Assembly: GCA_020881915.1 (NCBI GenBank)
Contig: JAJFPB010000009.1
Span: 620,001-684,000, forward strand
Reading direction: 5' to 3'
Length of the DNA stretch: 64,000 nucleotides
Source: Paramyrothecium sp. XJ0827
Lineage: Eukaryota > Ascomycota > Sordariomycetes > Hypocreales > Stachybotryaceae
Program-made: the position numbers and the translations under genes
The notes under the pieces: model-generated
Told to the model about the DNA's origin: nothing
What the model saw: the letters and a program-made list of their open reading frames with translations, nothing else
The model's database searches: none
In this document: positions 12,874 through 24,463 of the stretch, piece by piece
Layout of the letters: the number at the start of each line of letters is the position of its first letter
How positions within the stretch are numbered: the first letter of the stretch is position 1

Positions 12874-15496
12874 TTAAATCTTCAGCTCACCCTCCAGCGG
12901 CAGATCCCTGCTACTCCTGCCGACCCAGATCTTGTACTCTCCCTCTTGTAGGCGCCACTTCTGCGCTGCCACGTCCCACACGCTCAGGTCCCTGCGGCGC
13001 AGCTTGAACTCGACCCGCGCCGTCCCGCCCGCCGCGATGGCAGGCTTGTCGAAGCCGCGCAGCTGGCGCACCGCCTCGCCGGGGATGCCCAGGTACAGCT
13101 GCGCAACCTCCTTGCCGTCCACGGTGCCCGCGTTGGCGACGTCGGCCGTGACGGTCACGAGCTCGTCCCAGAGGTCGACCTGGCCGCCCTCGGCGATGGG
13201 GCCTGTGGGGTACTCGTCAAAGTCACCGCCGGCCGCCTTGCTGATCTCGAGATTGCTGTACTCAAAGGTCGTGTAGCTGAGGCCGAAGCCGAACTCGTAC
13301 CGGGGCTCGATGTCCTCGGCGTCGAAGTGGCGATAGTCGATCAGCACGCCCTCGTCAAAGTCGGACTGCGGGTAGCGCATGAACTTGGAGGTCTCGCCGG
13401 GAGGCGTGAAGTCGGGCAGCAGGGTGCGGCCGTAGTCGGACTCGTTGCGCGCCACCGTGTAGGGCAGGCGGCCCGAGAAGTTCTCCTGGCCGTAGAGCAG
13501 CGAGATGAGCGCCTTGCCGCTGTCCTGGCCGGGCAGGTGGGCGAAGACGATGGCGGTGACGTTGGGGTGGTCGGCGAAGGAGTCGACGAGTCGGACGCCG
13601 GCGTTTTGGAAGACGACGATGGTGTTGGCGCACTGGGACGCGACGCTGAGGATCAGATCGTCGGTGTAGGCGTCTCGCAGATTAGGGCGGTCGTAGCCTT
13701 CGGTGGCCCAGACATTGCCGATAACGATGCAGGCGTCAGAGGCAGGGTTGACAAGGGGGCTGCCAGACTCGAAGTCGTAGAACAGGGCGGTATCATCCTC
13801 GTCTGCCTGAGCAACAAGAGCATCATAAGGCGAGCTGAACCGGCTCTGAGCAGTGGCACCGGAGCCGCCACCAGAGATGATGGTGCCGTTCGGGGCAATG
13901 TCCGAGAAGGTGAGGTTGAGGTTGCCCATCCATCCCATGTTGACCTCGGTGCGGTTAGCCGACTGCACCCCGATGGCCCAGGAGTTGAACATGTCACGGC
14001 CGACGGGGTTGGCGTAGTTGTTGGTGTTGGGCGCGCGGGCAGAGTACCCGAAGAGCGAGATGAGCTTCATCTTGGAGCCAACCAGGGGCAGGGCGTTATC
14101 GGAGTTCTTGACAAGGACGTGGCCCTCGACAGCACCGTCGAAGAGAGTGGGCTTGGCGCATTTGTTGCGTGCATCAACGATGTTGTGAGGCTCGGAGAGG
14201 TTGGCAGGCATGCCGTATCCAGGAGCAGGGAAGTCCGAGTCCTGCTTCATCTGGTACCATGAAGCAATGATTCTACTTCTCTGTTAGAGATCACAATACC
14301 GGAATCTGGAAATGGGGAATCTCTCACCTTGTCACCATGTTGTCAAGAGTTGCATCCGGAACTGAGCCATTCTTTACAGCCTCAACCAGCTTCGCACCCC
14401 AGAAGGCGTCGCCACTGGGCATGGCAACATCAAGACCGCCAAGCGCAGAAGCGACACCGGACTTTTGCGCACCCCAGTCGGTCATGACCCAACCCTGGAA
14501 GCCGAGATCGCCCTTGAGCAGGCCGTTCATGGCCTTGCTGTTCTGGCAGGCATAGGTGTTGTTGAGGCGGTTGAAGGAGCACATGACACTCGCGGTCCCA
14601 GCGCGGACGGCATCGTAGAAGGGCCTATTGAGACAAGGGTTAGCCTAATTCTAGTGAGGGGATTGGCATTGGGCATACCAGAGGTAAAGCTCGTGCATAG
14701 TCTTGTCGTCAAGGTTGGATGACACGGCCTCCTGGAATGGACCGCTGTAGGTGCTCAGACGATGCGTCTCCTGCTCCTGGGCAATCAAATGCTTGGTCGT
14801 GGCAATGACGCCAGCCTCCTGGATGGCCGAGACGGTCTCGTAGACAAGCTCACCGGTGAGGTAGGGGTCTGGCGAGAAACCTAAAGAGCTGTGAGCCAAT
14901 GCAGACAAGGTCGAGTCTCATGATGTTCTACCTTCCCAGTTGCGGCCAGCCTGAACCACACGGCCGATGGGGCCAATGGCAGGACCAAGAAGGACTTGGA
15001 CGCCCTTGATCTTGGCCTCTTGACCCATGAAATGAGCCCTCTTACGGGCGAGATCCTTGTTGAAACTGTTCAAGTCAGCAATCTGTACCTAAATGACCGG
15101 AGGGGGCAGAACCAACCTCGCGCCAACGTGCATGCCAGAGGGCCACGACGAGACAAAGTCCGTGTTCCTCACGCCGTTGCCCGCATCGGCCAGGCACAGG
15201 CCGGGAAAGTCCAGCCTCTCAATGCCCGGGATGAAGCCGCTGCAGCCCGTGGTGGTCGACCTGCCGCCCGTGAGGCTCACCTTCTCCTCGAGGCTGAGCT
15301 TGCCCACGAACTCGCGCGCCTTGGCGATGGCGTCCGACCAGGCGCTCTTGTCGTCCATCTCGGGCACCGGGTAGACCGGCGGCGACTGGCCGTAGAAGTA
15401 GGTGTCGCTGGAGATGGGAGCGTCCTGTGCGGCGCCTGAGCCGACGAAGGCGCAGAGGCCGACGAGGCTGGCGACGAAGGAGGGAGGAGTCAACAT
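12874..15496 (-). CDS. Secreted beta-glucosidase, glycoside hydrolase family 3
   Basis: Hydrolyses cellobiose and other beta-glucosides outside the cell, finishing cellulose breakdown. Five exons (15496-15117, 15065-14932, 14880-14679, 14624-14328, 14272-12874) with introns of 51, 51, 54 and 55 bp, all GT-AG, join in frame to 803 residues. A signal peptide of about 23 residues ends near GSGAAQ. The GH3 N-terminal barrel holds [10 protein letters not shown] and the nucleophile Asp288 in GWVMTDWG. The second alpha/beta domain and a C-terminal fibronectin-III-like domain ([22 protein letters not shown]) follow. Several N-glycosylation sequons are present. It looks intact. It is convergent with the UCH gene, with under 200 bp between the stops. 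Confidence 0.95.
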
Positions 15497-15590
15497 GGCG
15501 GAAGGATGTGATGAAGCTCTTGAGTGGTCCTTGCTGATCTGCTCGGGTACCTCAAGAGCATAGCGATCCGCCTCCCTTTTGTAGCTGTGC

Positions 15591-15596
15591 CTTATA
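15591..15596 (-). promoter_or_regulatory. Candidate TATA box of the GH3 gene
   Basis: TATAAG on the minus strand, about 95 bp upstream of the ATG at 15496, which fits fungal spacing. No transcript data, so inferred from sequence and position only. Confidence 0.4.
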
Positions 15597-17706
15597 GCCT
15601 CTTCATCTTCCTCGTCTCCTTCGATGTCCGCATCTAATTATGCTGGCTCCACCTAGCTTCTACCGTCGTTCATTCTCTGATCGGATTTCCTTCCCCTCAT
15701 CTTCCCATGATGCGTCACCGTATGGCCACGGACACCAGAGCTTGCAAGTCTCCAGTCAACCATCGTGGATATTCGGACAGGTGACTGCTGGTCGAGGGCA
15801 AGCTAAGGCTAGCATCAATCCCACTGCTGTTAAGCGCGAAGACCGCAATCAAGTATAGACTACAGTCATTTGCGTGCCACAGATACCTGAGAAGCACATT
15901 ACGGGTAAACCTCAGCATCAATTCCCACATCGTCGAGGTCTTGGCTACTCAAACATTCGGGCCTTCTTGAAATGTCGTCCGGGGCCACGTGAGAACTGAG
16001 CATAGCGCCCCAAACGGCTGAGTCCCAATGATGCGGAGAATGTGAAAGGGTGGGGACGCAGAGGGAACTGGAGAGAAGTTTGTCGTCTGTACGGGGAGCA
16101 CACCGTTTTCTTCAGGATCAGGTTTCTCCAACATTTGGGTCCGGGGATCCAGAATCGCGGCGTGGGGAAGCATGGCAGCCCACAAGCGGAGGCGGGGCTA
16201 CGGCCTTTTACTCGGGATAAAGCCACATGGGATGGGTCGACGTTGTAAGTTTCTGACCAATCTTGGGCGCTGCGCACTGCCGACTCGGATATTGCTGCGG
16301 GCACTATTGAGTATCTTGGTAGCGTGAACAAGGGACAGACGTTGAGTTCAAGCCTAGGCGGGCGGAGTCGTGTGGCGATGGAGAACGACGAATGTATGAT
16401 TCATGTCTGACTGATCTGGAGGTGCATGAAAGGCGCATTTTGGGTAACGCCTGTGATACGATCAGCACGCCAACTCCATCACTCCATCACTGGAGTGGGG
16501 GATCTGTATCCGACGGCAATTCAAGCTCGGGTTTTCTGCCGGAATTTTAGTACGGGATTCTATTTGTTGGGTCATAATCCCTCAATTAGGACGACCTTCC
16601 ATCGTCGACGACTTGCCGCTTTTGGCTGACGTGGTTTGGGAAAACGACCCAGAACCTCGGTTATTACCCCTGTCGAGAAGATCGGATCAGGGATATTTCA
16701 CCCCTGTTATGCCGGAGAAAATCATCTAATTAGACAAAGGCTTTGCCGGCTGAGGAAATGTTCTGTTCTTGGTCAAATGCAATCTTGCTCCCCGGTTTTA
16801 TTTGACGTTGAGTCTGATGTGGCCCATACGGCGATTCAATCTACCTTGGCATTGGGATTTTTCGTCAAGCTTAAGAGCTTCAAGGTTGTGGGCTCGGTCA
16901 CGACTAGCCCCGTCTCCACGAACTCCAGGTTTGTGGGTTCGAGTTGGGTGGAGTTGTGGATTCGTTGGAGTCGTGGGGACTTGAAATAGTACACTGTACT
17001 TTGGCCGCAAATTGGAGCTCAACTTGTGTCTATAGTTGCCTACCTAGCAGCACACCCACCGTATTTTAAAAGGAATGAAACAGTAATATCACCGTTTTAA
17101 TCGCTAAACAGACTAACCATAATCCTAACCAGTGATCAAAACGGCGATATCTGTATTTTATCCCTGAGGAGACACCTAGGGTTGGGCTCGTAGGTAATTA
17201 TCACTGAGGTCAACAGGGATGGATTGGTGTTTAGAGAAGGTTATTTCAACACACGTACCGGATTATATGAGAGTGTGAAATGATCAATTGATGGACATTG
17301 CCTTCTTAGCTGGTTGGCAGCGTGGGACCACTCAAAATGTGTGCATTGAAGTTGAAATGAGCCGATACTTGCGATTGGACTCTGGCTAGCCGCTCCACTC
17401 TCGCTAGTCCTGCGGAGACCAACATATGGAGTCTTGTTCCTGATCGTGGGCCTCCAGTCATTTCCCCAAGCCAGTTTCTTCTGGTTCCAGAACAAAAGGC
17501 TTCACTGGTAGTTGTGAGTCCCTTTCATAGCAGTAGAGTGCGCGGTAAAAAAAACCACCTCACCACAAATCTGACTTGGGACGGTTTCTTGAATGGTAGT
17601 CTTCCGTCTATCGCCATATCTATCTCAAGTGACGCTCTACATTTCTTTTTGGGCCTGATTCTTCAACAACAAGAAATAGATAAGGAGCCAACAAGAAAAT
17701 CCTTCA
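15597..17706. other. Intergenic, about 2.1 kb
   Basis: Upstream of the GH3 gene and downstream of the F-box pseudogene. No coding region is supportable. The right half becomes more AT-rich and contains a small imperfect inverted repeat near 17.1 kb, marking the edge of the accessory block. Confidence 0.5.
17086..17150. repeat. Imperfect inverted repeat (17-bp arms)
   Basis: Arm ATATCACCGTTTTAATC (17086-17102) pairs with GATCAAAACGGCGATAT (17134-17150). Fifteen of 17 positions match and both mismatches are A versus G transitions. Weaker similarity extends outward. It may be a remnant of a small inverted-repeat element; no target-site duplication was evident. Confidence 0.45.
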
Positions 17707-19207
17707 TCAGCCCTCTTCTTCCACGAATGCTTCCTGTCTTAGCTGCCGGACAGAGACTGGATCGATAACTCCTCCTGGCAAACGTAAGTGGCAGATGGCA
17801 TCACCGTTGTGTTTGATGACTGCTTGTAGCTGCTCGTTATCGACTCGGAGGAATAAATCCCGGTCAACCTTCTTCCAGGATTCTACCACTTCGTGATTCA
17901 GCTCAAAATGCCATGTTCCGCGCCACGTCAGAGTAGCTCGCTGGCTTGATCTGTCCCTTTGATAGATGAGCGCACACGCCTCTCCTCGCTTGCTGTTCCA
18001 AAGTATCAATCGTTCAAGCTGTTTCATCTCTTGTGGAAACGAGCTCGCGCCGCTTAAGAAAGGAGCAATCTTACTCTGAGATTCTCTTTTGAGGATGGAC
18101 GCCGTGAGTGTGAGCGATCGTAACTTGTGGCAGCAATGAGTTGACTGCAAAGAGTCCAAAACTTGTTGGGCATCGATCATGAAAGAGACTGAGAGATGTT
18201 TGAGATCACAGCTCCTCAATACCAGGGCTCTGACTAGCTCGGTACCTGCGGTCATGTTATCATCGATGACTTGCTCGAACAGAGGATCGCGGCGCATTGC
18301 CGAAACAAGCTCATAATTAGGATCCTCGAAGATTGAGAGCATTTCGATGTGACTCGGCAGAGCGTCTTGAATCACGGATGCCAACGCTGCAAGTAAATGA
18401 TTAGGCGTCGATCAACAGCTGGTACCTCAACATACCCTCATCACACGCAATCTTCCAGTTGCGGCGGCAAGCGCGCCATGGCTCGTAGACCATAGTTTGT
18501 AGCCGAGGAAGCTTCTGTAGCAATAGCCTCAGAACTGGTGGTATGATCTGCCGCCGACATTCTCGACATATGACAAGCCCCGTCACTGCGTTGACCTCCG
18601 GGATGCTCTCCGGGAGACTCAAGCATATCGGCGCAAAAGGACGTGACATTGAGTCTGCTGAGGGACTTCCTATCTGCCGGCCATCAATCCAGCCGTGTTT
18701 TGGGTCATGCCATCTGACGGGAGCCGCTTGTTGCTGCTGCTGCTCAGATACTCCATTGATTTGGACGTCTAGTCCAATGCAATAATTTTTGAACCAGTGC
18801 TCCGAGTCGCTAGGTGAGAAGGTGTTGAGCTCCAACACGAAGCCGTCTGTCGCTTTCCAATCACTTAAGATAGTAAACAACTTATGTATCGAGGCTCTGA
18901 AGATGGCGCTATGCTGCTACTGACGCGACCTTGATTCAGGCCACTGACAAGAGCGACATGAGTATTGTGGAAGCTCAATATTCAGCCGAATTTGACGAAC
19001 AAGACCTGCAGTTCGAGTGGTCATATTTTGAAGTTGCTCTAGGCATGGCACCTGTAATTCTAGTCGGTGGAAATTCTGCGGCTCAATGAATTTCTTCCAT
19101 TCTGAGCAGACAGCCGCACCGGAGCCGCGAGACCTCTGGCGCGAGACTAACTCCAGTATCTGTAGCCTAATCTCCGGCGGCAACCGAGCCCAAGAAGACC
19201 CTGACAT
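17707..19207 (-). pseudogene. F-box domain protein interrupted by one in-frame TAG
   Basis: F-box proteins recruit targets to SCF ubiquitin ligases. Exons 19207-18436 and 18386-17707, with a canonical 49-bp intron (GTATGT...TTGCAG), form one 484-codon frame. The F-box is at the N-terminus (SSWARLPPEIRLQILELV). The rest matches a common fungal F-box family with a Trp/Cys-rich spacer, CRSCQWPES, and SPSDSEHWFKNY. A TAG at 18919-18917 breaks the frame soon after CRSCQWPES, yet the same frame resumes immediately with family-like sequence (AIFRASIHKLFTILSDWKA). No intron of legal size removes the stop without losing conserved residues. CAG to TAG is a single C-to-T change in a CpA context. Stop-codon readthrough is an alternative, less likely. 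Confidence 0.75.
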
Positions 19208-20414
19208 CGTTGTTCGCCTTCTTTCTGATCTGCTCTAGGATTTGATTGAAAGAATAAGGTCTGTAGAGTTTGAGAAAGCCTGCCGAGATGATCTTCAGCC
19301 TTGAGTTAGCTGGAATATGACTGTTATAATGGCTGGGAATTAGGTATGCACTAGCTGTAGTACATTCAGTTGTAGCTCTGGGTCGGCAGTGCTGCTGTGC
19401 TGTCACCTTAAGTCTTGCGAGTTGATCGGTCTGGTTAAGCTTGCGGGGACTTTCGATCGTAAGGGCGAGGGGCAGGGGACTTATATATCAAGCCAGGAGG
19501 TCAGGAGTCATTAGCGATGTATTATTTGTTTGTGGCTTGAGCTGTAAAACCTTGATATGGCATCTAGTAAGGTCTATGCACGAACTGACTCTGTAAGTGA
19601 GTTTAGGCAAGGCTGAGCGAAGCTGAGCCGGGGTTCTAGAACTGGCTAACCTAAAAGTAGGTATTTAAACACTTTGTTTTTTAAGCGCACTCGCCCAAGA
19701 GAGGCCACAAGGGCACGTGTGGCTGGGTATCTGGATACGATGTGGACCATTCCTTGGCAAAGCGTGTAATTGGGTAGGGAGCAAACACTCGATCATTCTC
19801 CCGAGGTAAGCACCTCGAGGCGGACGACAAGACTACTGGCTACCCGGTGTTCTTATCATTGCATGCAGCAGCTGATCCTGACGAAGTGATTCCGTTGCAG
19901 GTCCGAACCCTGTCAGGACATCATCATTAATAGGAGAAACCGACCACAGTTTGATTATCTCGATTCAGCTGTGTTTGACAGCCACGCAGTTCAAGGCCCG
20001 AGTCAAGGCCGACGGAGAGCCGGACCGAACAATCATTTCCATTGCTCGTGTTTGAAATCTGTTAATTTGCCTCATATCAGACCTCGTGACGCCATAAGCG
20101 CGACTGCATCATGCCCCTAACACAGCAGATGAGGTTTACTAGGCCACTTCGGGGTTCCGAGATTCGCAACCTCAAAAATGCCTAAATAGGAAATTTCGAC
20201 ATTTTTATAAAGTCCACATTGCTGTCTCGTATTCAGAATTGGGTTTAGTATGCTTCGGTGATCCCGCGCTACCATCCATGTTATCCCACTTTCATCCCGC
20301 TCATACCCTAGACACGCACATGTCTGGCGGCTTTGTAAAGATGATTAATTGCCGTAAGAAACAGAAATCGGAAATTTTATGAATCTAGATACATGTCTGC
20401 CTATTTTGAGAACA
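19208..20414. other. AT-rich divergent intergenic region
   Basis: Lies between the divergent F-box pseudogene and the macro-sirtuin gene. Two stretches with GGGGTTC near 19632 and 20150 share loosely similar downstream sequence and may be parts of an old dispersed repeat, but similarity is too weak to define an element. Confidence 0.4.
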
Positions 20415-20422
20415 TATAAATA
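20415..20422 (+). promoter_or_regulatory. Candidate TATA box of the macro-sirtuin gene
   Basis: TATAAATA, 160 bp upstream of the ATG, followed by a pyrimidine-rich stretch (TCCTCCTTTC) typical of fungal core promoters. Inferred only from sequence. Confidence 0.45.
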
Positions 20423-20581
20423 TTCATATGTCCTCCTTTCTTGCCCGTAATTCGACATTTTGCATTTGAACGACTCAAACCACACTCACTCTTGGCGTCC
20501 TTTCCAGCGAACGAAACAATTGTTTAGTCCCCGACTGCTCAGGCTGCCATTCGAATCGTCTCTTATCTGGCGTAGAAAAGT

Positions 20582-22429
20582 ATGGCCCTCATCGTGGAAA
20601 CCAAAGGAGAAGTTTCAGGCCTCCCACCAATATCAGGATGCGATCAGGTTCTCGCATATCTTCTAAACAATCAATCCTCAAGCCCAGATTATGGACAAGA
20701 CCAATTATCCTACGGTCATGAGCCACATCGAGCGCACCTTCGGAATCGTCTGGCGTCTATGGATATCTCCGACCAACTTCGTTTGTTGCAGCGACAGCTT
20801 TGTGTCCTATCGCCGTCCCCACCACTACCAGAAAGCATTCTTGCCGAAATAGACAGCATCATACTCCACCGACGATCTCAGAGGGTTCACTATCCCGTTA
20901 ACAGCCTTCCGATCACCGCCTTCTACGAACGGTCTGGATTACAAAATGGGAGGATTATCCTATGGCGTGGAGATATCACATCCCTCTCGAACGTCACAGC
21001 CATTACGAATGCCGCCAACGCGCAGGGCCTGGGCTGCTTCCAACCATCTCATCGCTGCATCGACAACGTGATTCATTCCGCTGCCGGACCACGCCTCCGG
21101 GCCGAGTGTGATGCACACATGAAAGGTCGGGGTCGCAAACTGAAAACGGGGGAAGCGATTGTCACCCACGGCTATTGTCTACCGTCAAAGTTCGTCGTAC
21201 ACGTTGTTGGGCCCTGCCTGGCTCCTAACGCCCACCCCAGGAATAGTGATATCAATCATCTCATCCAGTGCTACCAATCAGTTCTTGAAGCAGCAGAGTC
21301 CTTGCCTGCATCTATGAACGGACAGAAGAGCATTGCATTGTGTGGAATATCTACTGGACTGTTTTCCTTCCCTGTGGAACAAGCGGCCGGCATTGCAATA
21401 AGCACCGTTGAGAACTGGCTTAAGAATCACCCTTCAACCACCATTACTGACATTATTTTCAACACATTCACTGAGGACGAAGATGCTGTCTACCGGAGAA
21501 TGCTCGGTCCCTTGCCTGAAACTTGGATTCCCCCAACTTCTTCCGGTTTCCCGGCGGCAATTCATTGTGACAGCATTCACAGGGCACGTGAATGGCTTCG
21601 ATCAGCAGAAACGGTCATAGTCAGTGCGGGAGCTGGCTTCTCTGCTGCTGATGGTCTAGACTATAATTCTCAAAAACTCTTTACCGACAACTTTCCAGGA
21701 TTTCTCAAGTATGGGTTGCGAACTCTGTACAGCGTTTTTGGTTTCACGAGCTGGCCGACAGAGGAGGATCGTTGGGGGTATTACTTTACGCACTTGAATA
21801 TGGTCAAACAATGGCCAAAGTCTCACCTGTATGAAACGTTGATCACATGGCTGGAGGGGTTTGGGCCTCGCGCACATGTGCGGACTTCAAATGCTGATGG
21901 GCTTTTTCTTGCGAATGGTTGGTCAGCGGACCGGCTGTCAACTCCTCAAGGCTCGTACGCTTTTCTTCAATGCTTGCAGAATTGCAGACCCGACTCGACT
22001 GCACTATCCGAGCCGTTTGTGTCCCAGGGATTTCCAGCCCTAGATCCGGTTTCACAACGGTTGCTAAGGCCAGAACTGCTACCAAGGTGTAGGTACTGCT
22101 TTGGCAAAATGAACATCTGCGTTAGAGCTGGTTCATGGTTCAACGAGCTTCCATTCGAAGAGGCCGAATCCCGGTGGCGAGCATTTCGAGGAGGTGCACT
22201 GAATGAAGGCAAGAGAGTAATCATCCTGGAAGTAGGGGTGGGTATGTCAACGCCTGGTGTTTTACGGTGGCCAAATGAAAACTTGGTGAGGTGCGGCAAG
22301 GGCAACGTGAAAATGATTAGGATTGGGCTTGGGCACGAAAGCGCCGTGCCACAAGACTTGGACGAAAATGGGCTGGCGTTGAGTGTTGACGGGGATATTG
22401 CTTCTGCTATAGATAATCTATTACGATAA
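20582..22429 (+). CDS. Macrodomain-sirtuin fusion (zinc-macro plus SirTM-type)
   Basis: One intronless ORF of 615 residues. An N-terminal helical region (about 1-120) precedes a macrodomain (about 122-310) with the zinc-type signature NAAN...GCFQPSHRCIDN; likely zinc ligands are Cys152, His157 and Cys159, and the phosphate loop is GISTGLFSFP. A sirtuin domain (about 330-610) follows, with SAGAGFSAADGLDY at the NAD site, TSNADG (435-440) and a zinc ribbon of two Cys pairs (CLQNC, CRYC). The position of the usual catalytic His carries Gln456 (TPQGSY), as in class M sirtuins, which ADP-ribosylate proteins rather than deacetylate. In bacteria SirTM and a zinc-macrodomain are neighbouring genes that add and remove ADP-ribose on a lipoylated carrier. 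Here both activities are in one chain. No lipoyl ligase or GcvH-like gene lies nearby. Confidence 0.9.
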   Translation: MALIVETKGEVSGLPPISGCDQVLAYLLNNQSSSPDYGQDQLSYGHEPHRAHLRNRLASMDISDQLRLLQRQLCVLSPSPPLPESILAEIDSIILHRRSQRVHYPVNSLPITAFYERSGLQNGRIILWRGDITSLSNVTAITNAANAQGLGCFQPSHRCIDNVIHSAAGPRLRAECDAHMKGRGRKLKTGEAIVTHGYCLPSKFVVHVVGPCLAPNAHPRNSDINHLIQCYQSVLEAAESLPASMNGQKSIALCGISTGLFSFPVEQAAGIAISTVENWLKNHPSTTITDIIFNTFTEDEDAVYRRMLGPLPETWIPPTSSGFPAAIHCDSIHRAREWLRSAETVIVSAGAGFSAADGLDYNSQKLFTDNFPGFLKYGLRTLYSVFGFTSWPTEEDRWGYYFTHLNMVKQWPKSHLYETLITWLEGFGPRAHVRTSNADGLFLANGWSADRLSTPQGSYAFLQCLQNCRPDSTALSEPFVSQGFPALDPVSQRLLRPELLPRCRYCFGKMNICVRAGSWFNELPFEEAESRWRAFRGGALNEGKRVIILEVGVGMSTPGVLRWPNENLVRCGKGNVKMIRIGLGHESAVPQDLDENGLALSVDGDIASAIDNLLR

Positions 22430-22734
22430 CTGGGCAAAAGAGTTATCGATTTATCGTATAAAAGGCGTCTCCACACGCCCCTTGCAGCCAATCTCAATTC
22501 ACTTGGAGGCATTCCATCGAGACCATTGCGATATGTAGACGAGAGCGAGTAGAACTGAGTTGAACTACATACCTCTCTCAACAAGGTTCGAAGAGAAAGC
22601 GGTACTATGGATTATCAGAGTGTCTTACAGATTCAAGTTATTCTTGTAGCACCTGAGATAGAACATTTAGTCTATTTGATGCATTGCCCGGAATGTAATT
22701 GAATTGCGTAAATGTTGGACCTTTCCACTGTTCG
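22430..22734. other. Intergenic
   Basis: About 300 bp of 3' flank shared by the convergent macro-sirtuin gene and the acetyltransferase remnant; no feature seen. Confidence 0.4.
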
Positions 22735-23439
22735 TTAGTCAATGAGCAGGAAGGCAACATGGGCAGCTGCAAGTCTACGCACTAATAATTTTTCCATGTC
22801 TGTAACAACAATTTCCCCATCAGCGTCATAAATCAGCTTCATTTGCTCCTTGGACAACATGATGACTGCGGACCGCTTAGGGGATAGTGTTGAGGATCCT
22901 GTAAGAATGCGTATCTTTGGTATGGTGACGATGGACCAACCAAATCTGGTATAGAAGTCCTAAGCAGACATAACAATCCATTTCATGAGATTACGCGGGG
23001 AAGATATGGAGATTTGGGGGAGAGAAGAAGAGGTATGTCGAGTGAATCCAGGTTAAAGAAAATTGGTGAGCAGGAAGGAAGAACGAATGATAGTAATAAT
23101 ACGCAAACCAGCGATAGAGAATAAAGTCGAAAGTTGGCACTTGCATCGTTTTTATCAAGCCATTTGGCTAGCCGATGCATCATGGCTAATGCAAACCATC
23201 TTCGCCTGTACTTTGGGGGTGTGAACACCGCGGTGATTCCATAAGCCGATGTCATGCTTATCAACGCGTCGACGGATCGTTGTAGCGAAATTGGTTTCTT
23301 GATAGGTTTCTGCACTGAAATATCTTTTGGCGTCATCCGTCAACACATCACGCCAGATCCGATCATTGCGAGTGTGAAGGTGCACAAGAATGATCATGTT
23401 GATGCCTGGGCGTGGGGCTCCAGAACGTGCAGGAAACAA
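22735..23439 (-). pseudogene. LYC1-like GNAT acetyltransferase remnant
   Basis: LYC1 enzymes are lysine N6-acetyltransferases with a GNAT fold. Pieces in order on the minus strand match the family. A first frame, from about 23400, ends in YFSAETYQ. A shifted frame carries KKPISLQRSVDALI, then YGITAVFTPPKYRRRWFALA (acetyl-CoA loop, normally R/Q-x-x-G-x-G/A; Trp here sits where Gly is expected) and MMHRLAKWLD. A last exon-like piece (22959-22735, preceded by the acceptor CTTAG) has DFYTRFGWSIV, the typical end of the GNAT core, then a C-terminal tail ending in FLLID. The frame change near 23300 and the lost glycine indicate decay. Confidence is moderate because no full-length model can be built. 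Confidence 0.5.
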
Positions 23440-24463
23440 TAGACGGCCAGCGGCCGAGGGGATCTCTATTTTCTGCTACCATAGTTTGAAGGCGACCTGG
23501 ACAAAATTTGAGAAGCGGAAGAGGCGGGGGAATATATGGTGCATGTTGCATCAAATTGGGGTTGCACATATCCTTCCCTCGAAAGTACCCAGACCAAACA
23601 GAGTAGATGATTTATCGCAGATGATACTGCATTTTCCTGCCTTCGTTTTGCGCCTCTGCTGCTTCTTATGCGAATTAGCAATACTAAATCGCAAGCGGAC
23701 GTTTTCTTTCTCATCCTGCTACGTCCCTACCTTCGGTATTGTAGCCATACGCCTCTCTTTCTCTTGTTGTTCGCTTAGACATTTGTTCGGCTAACTCATC
23801 AGAAGTGAAGTGTCAAAATAAGTGCAAATGGAAGCTACCTCTTTTTTCTGGTTGAACCATTGTTGGAACGCAGGGATTGTAGGATGCTTCATTGATTCCT
23901 CCCCGCGCCTTCTGGCGTTCTGAAGAATCCTTGATCTAGCTTAAACTGTACTAAATACATCCGAGGCTTGTATTTGCCTTTTGAGCTGCGTAATACTAGT
24001 ATGCACTGCACCTGGCTACAGGGCCTCTGGTCCAATAACTATCTATATATAAGAAGTTAATACCTCTCAGCCCTATCCCGAGGCTATTATCTATATCTTT
24101 TCTCTTCTCCATACCTTATTATTGGGCTTTTCATTGTTTTCTTTCCTTAATACAAGTATAGCTATCTCCCCACCCTTATATTATTATAATATATCTCACC
24201 GAAGCAATGCCTTTATCTTACTTGCGGCAGGACGATGGTCTCCCTTCTCCTGAGTTCCCGGATCGATATTATACAATCATACCATTGACTTGGGTTCTCT
24301 CTTACTTATAGTTGACTTCCTTTCTGTAGCTAGATTTCTCGAGGCTTCCTAGTAATGGCTTCTGTTACTCCCTCTATCTGGGCCATGGATTGCCTCATCT
24401 TCTCAGATGGCATCCTATTCCATGAGTCACATATGTCAACATTGAGGGGAATGATCTCGCCGG
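23440..24463. other. AT-rich, TA-rich decayed DNA
   Basis: No gene. The stretch 23950-24350 is rich in TATA/ATTATAT strings and poor in CpG-like sequence, as expected of old repeat DNA after C-to-T mutation. The parent element cannot be identified. Confidence 0.45.

Noticed and set aside
13327..14262. 311-codon plus-strand frame
   Set aside because: Antisense to the GH3 beta-glucosidase, which has full catalytic motifs; the opposite frame has none.
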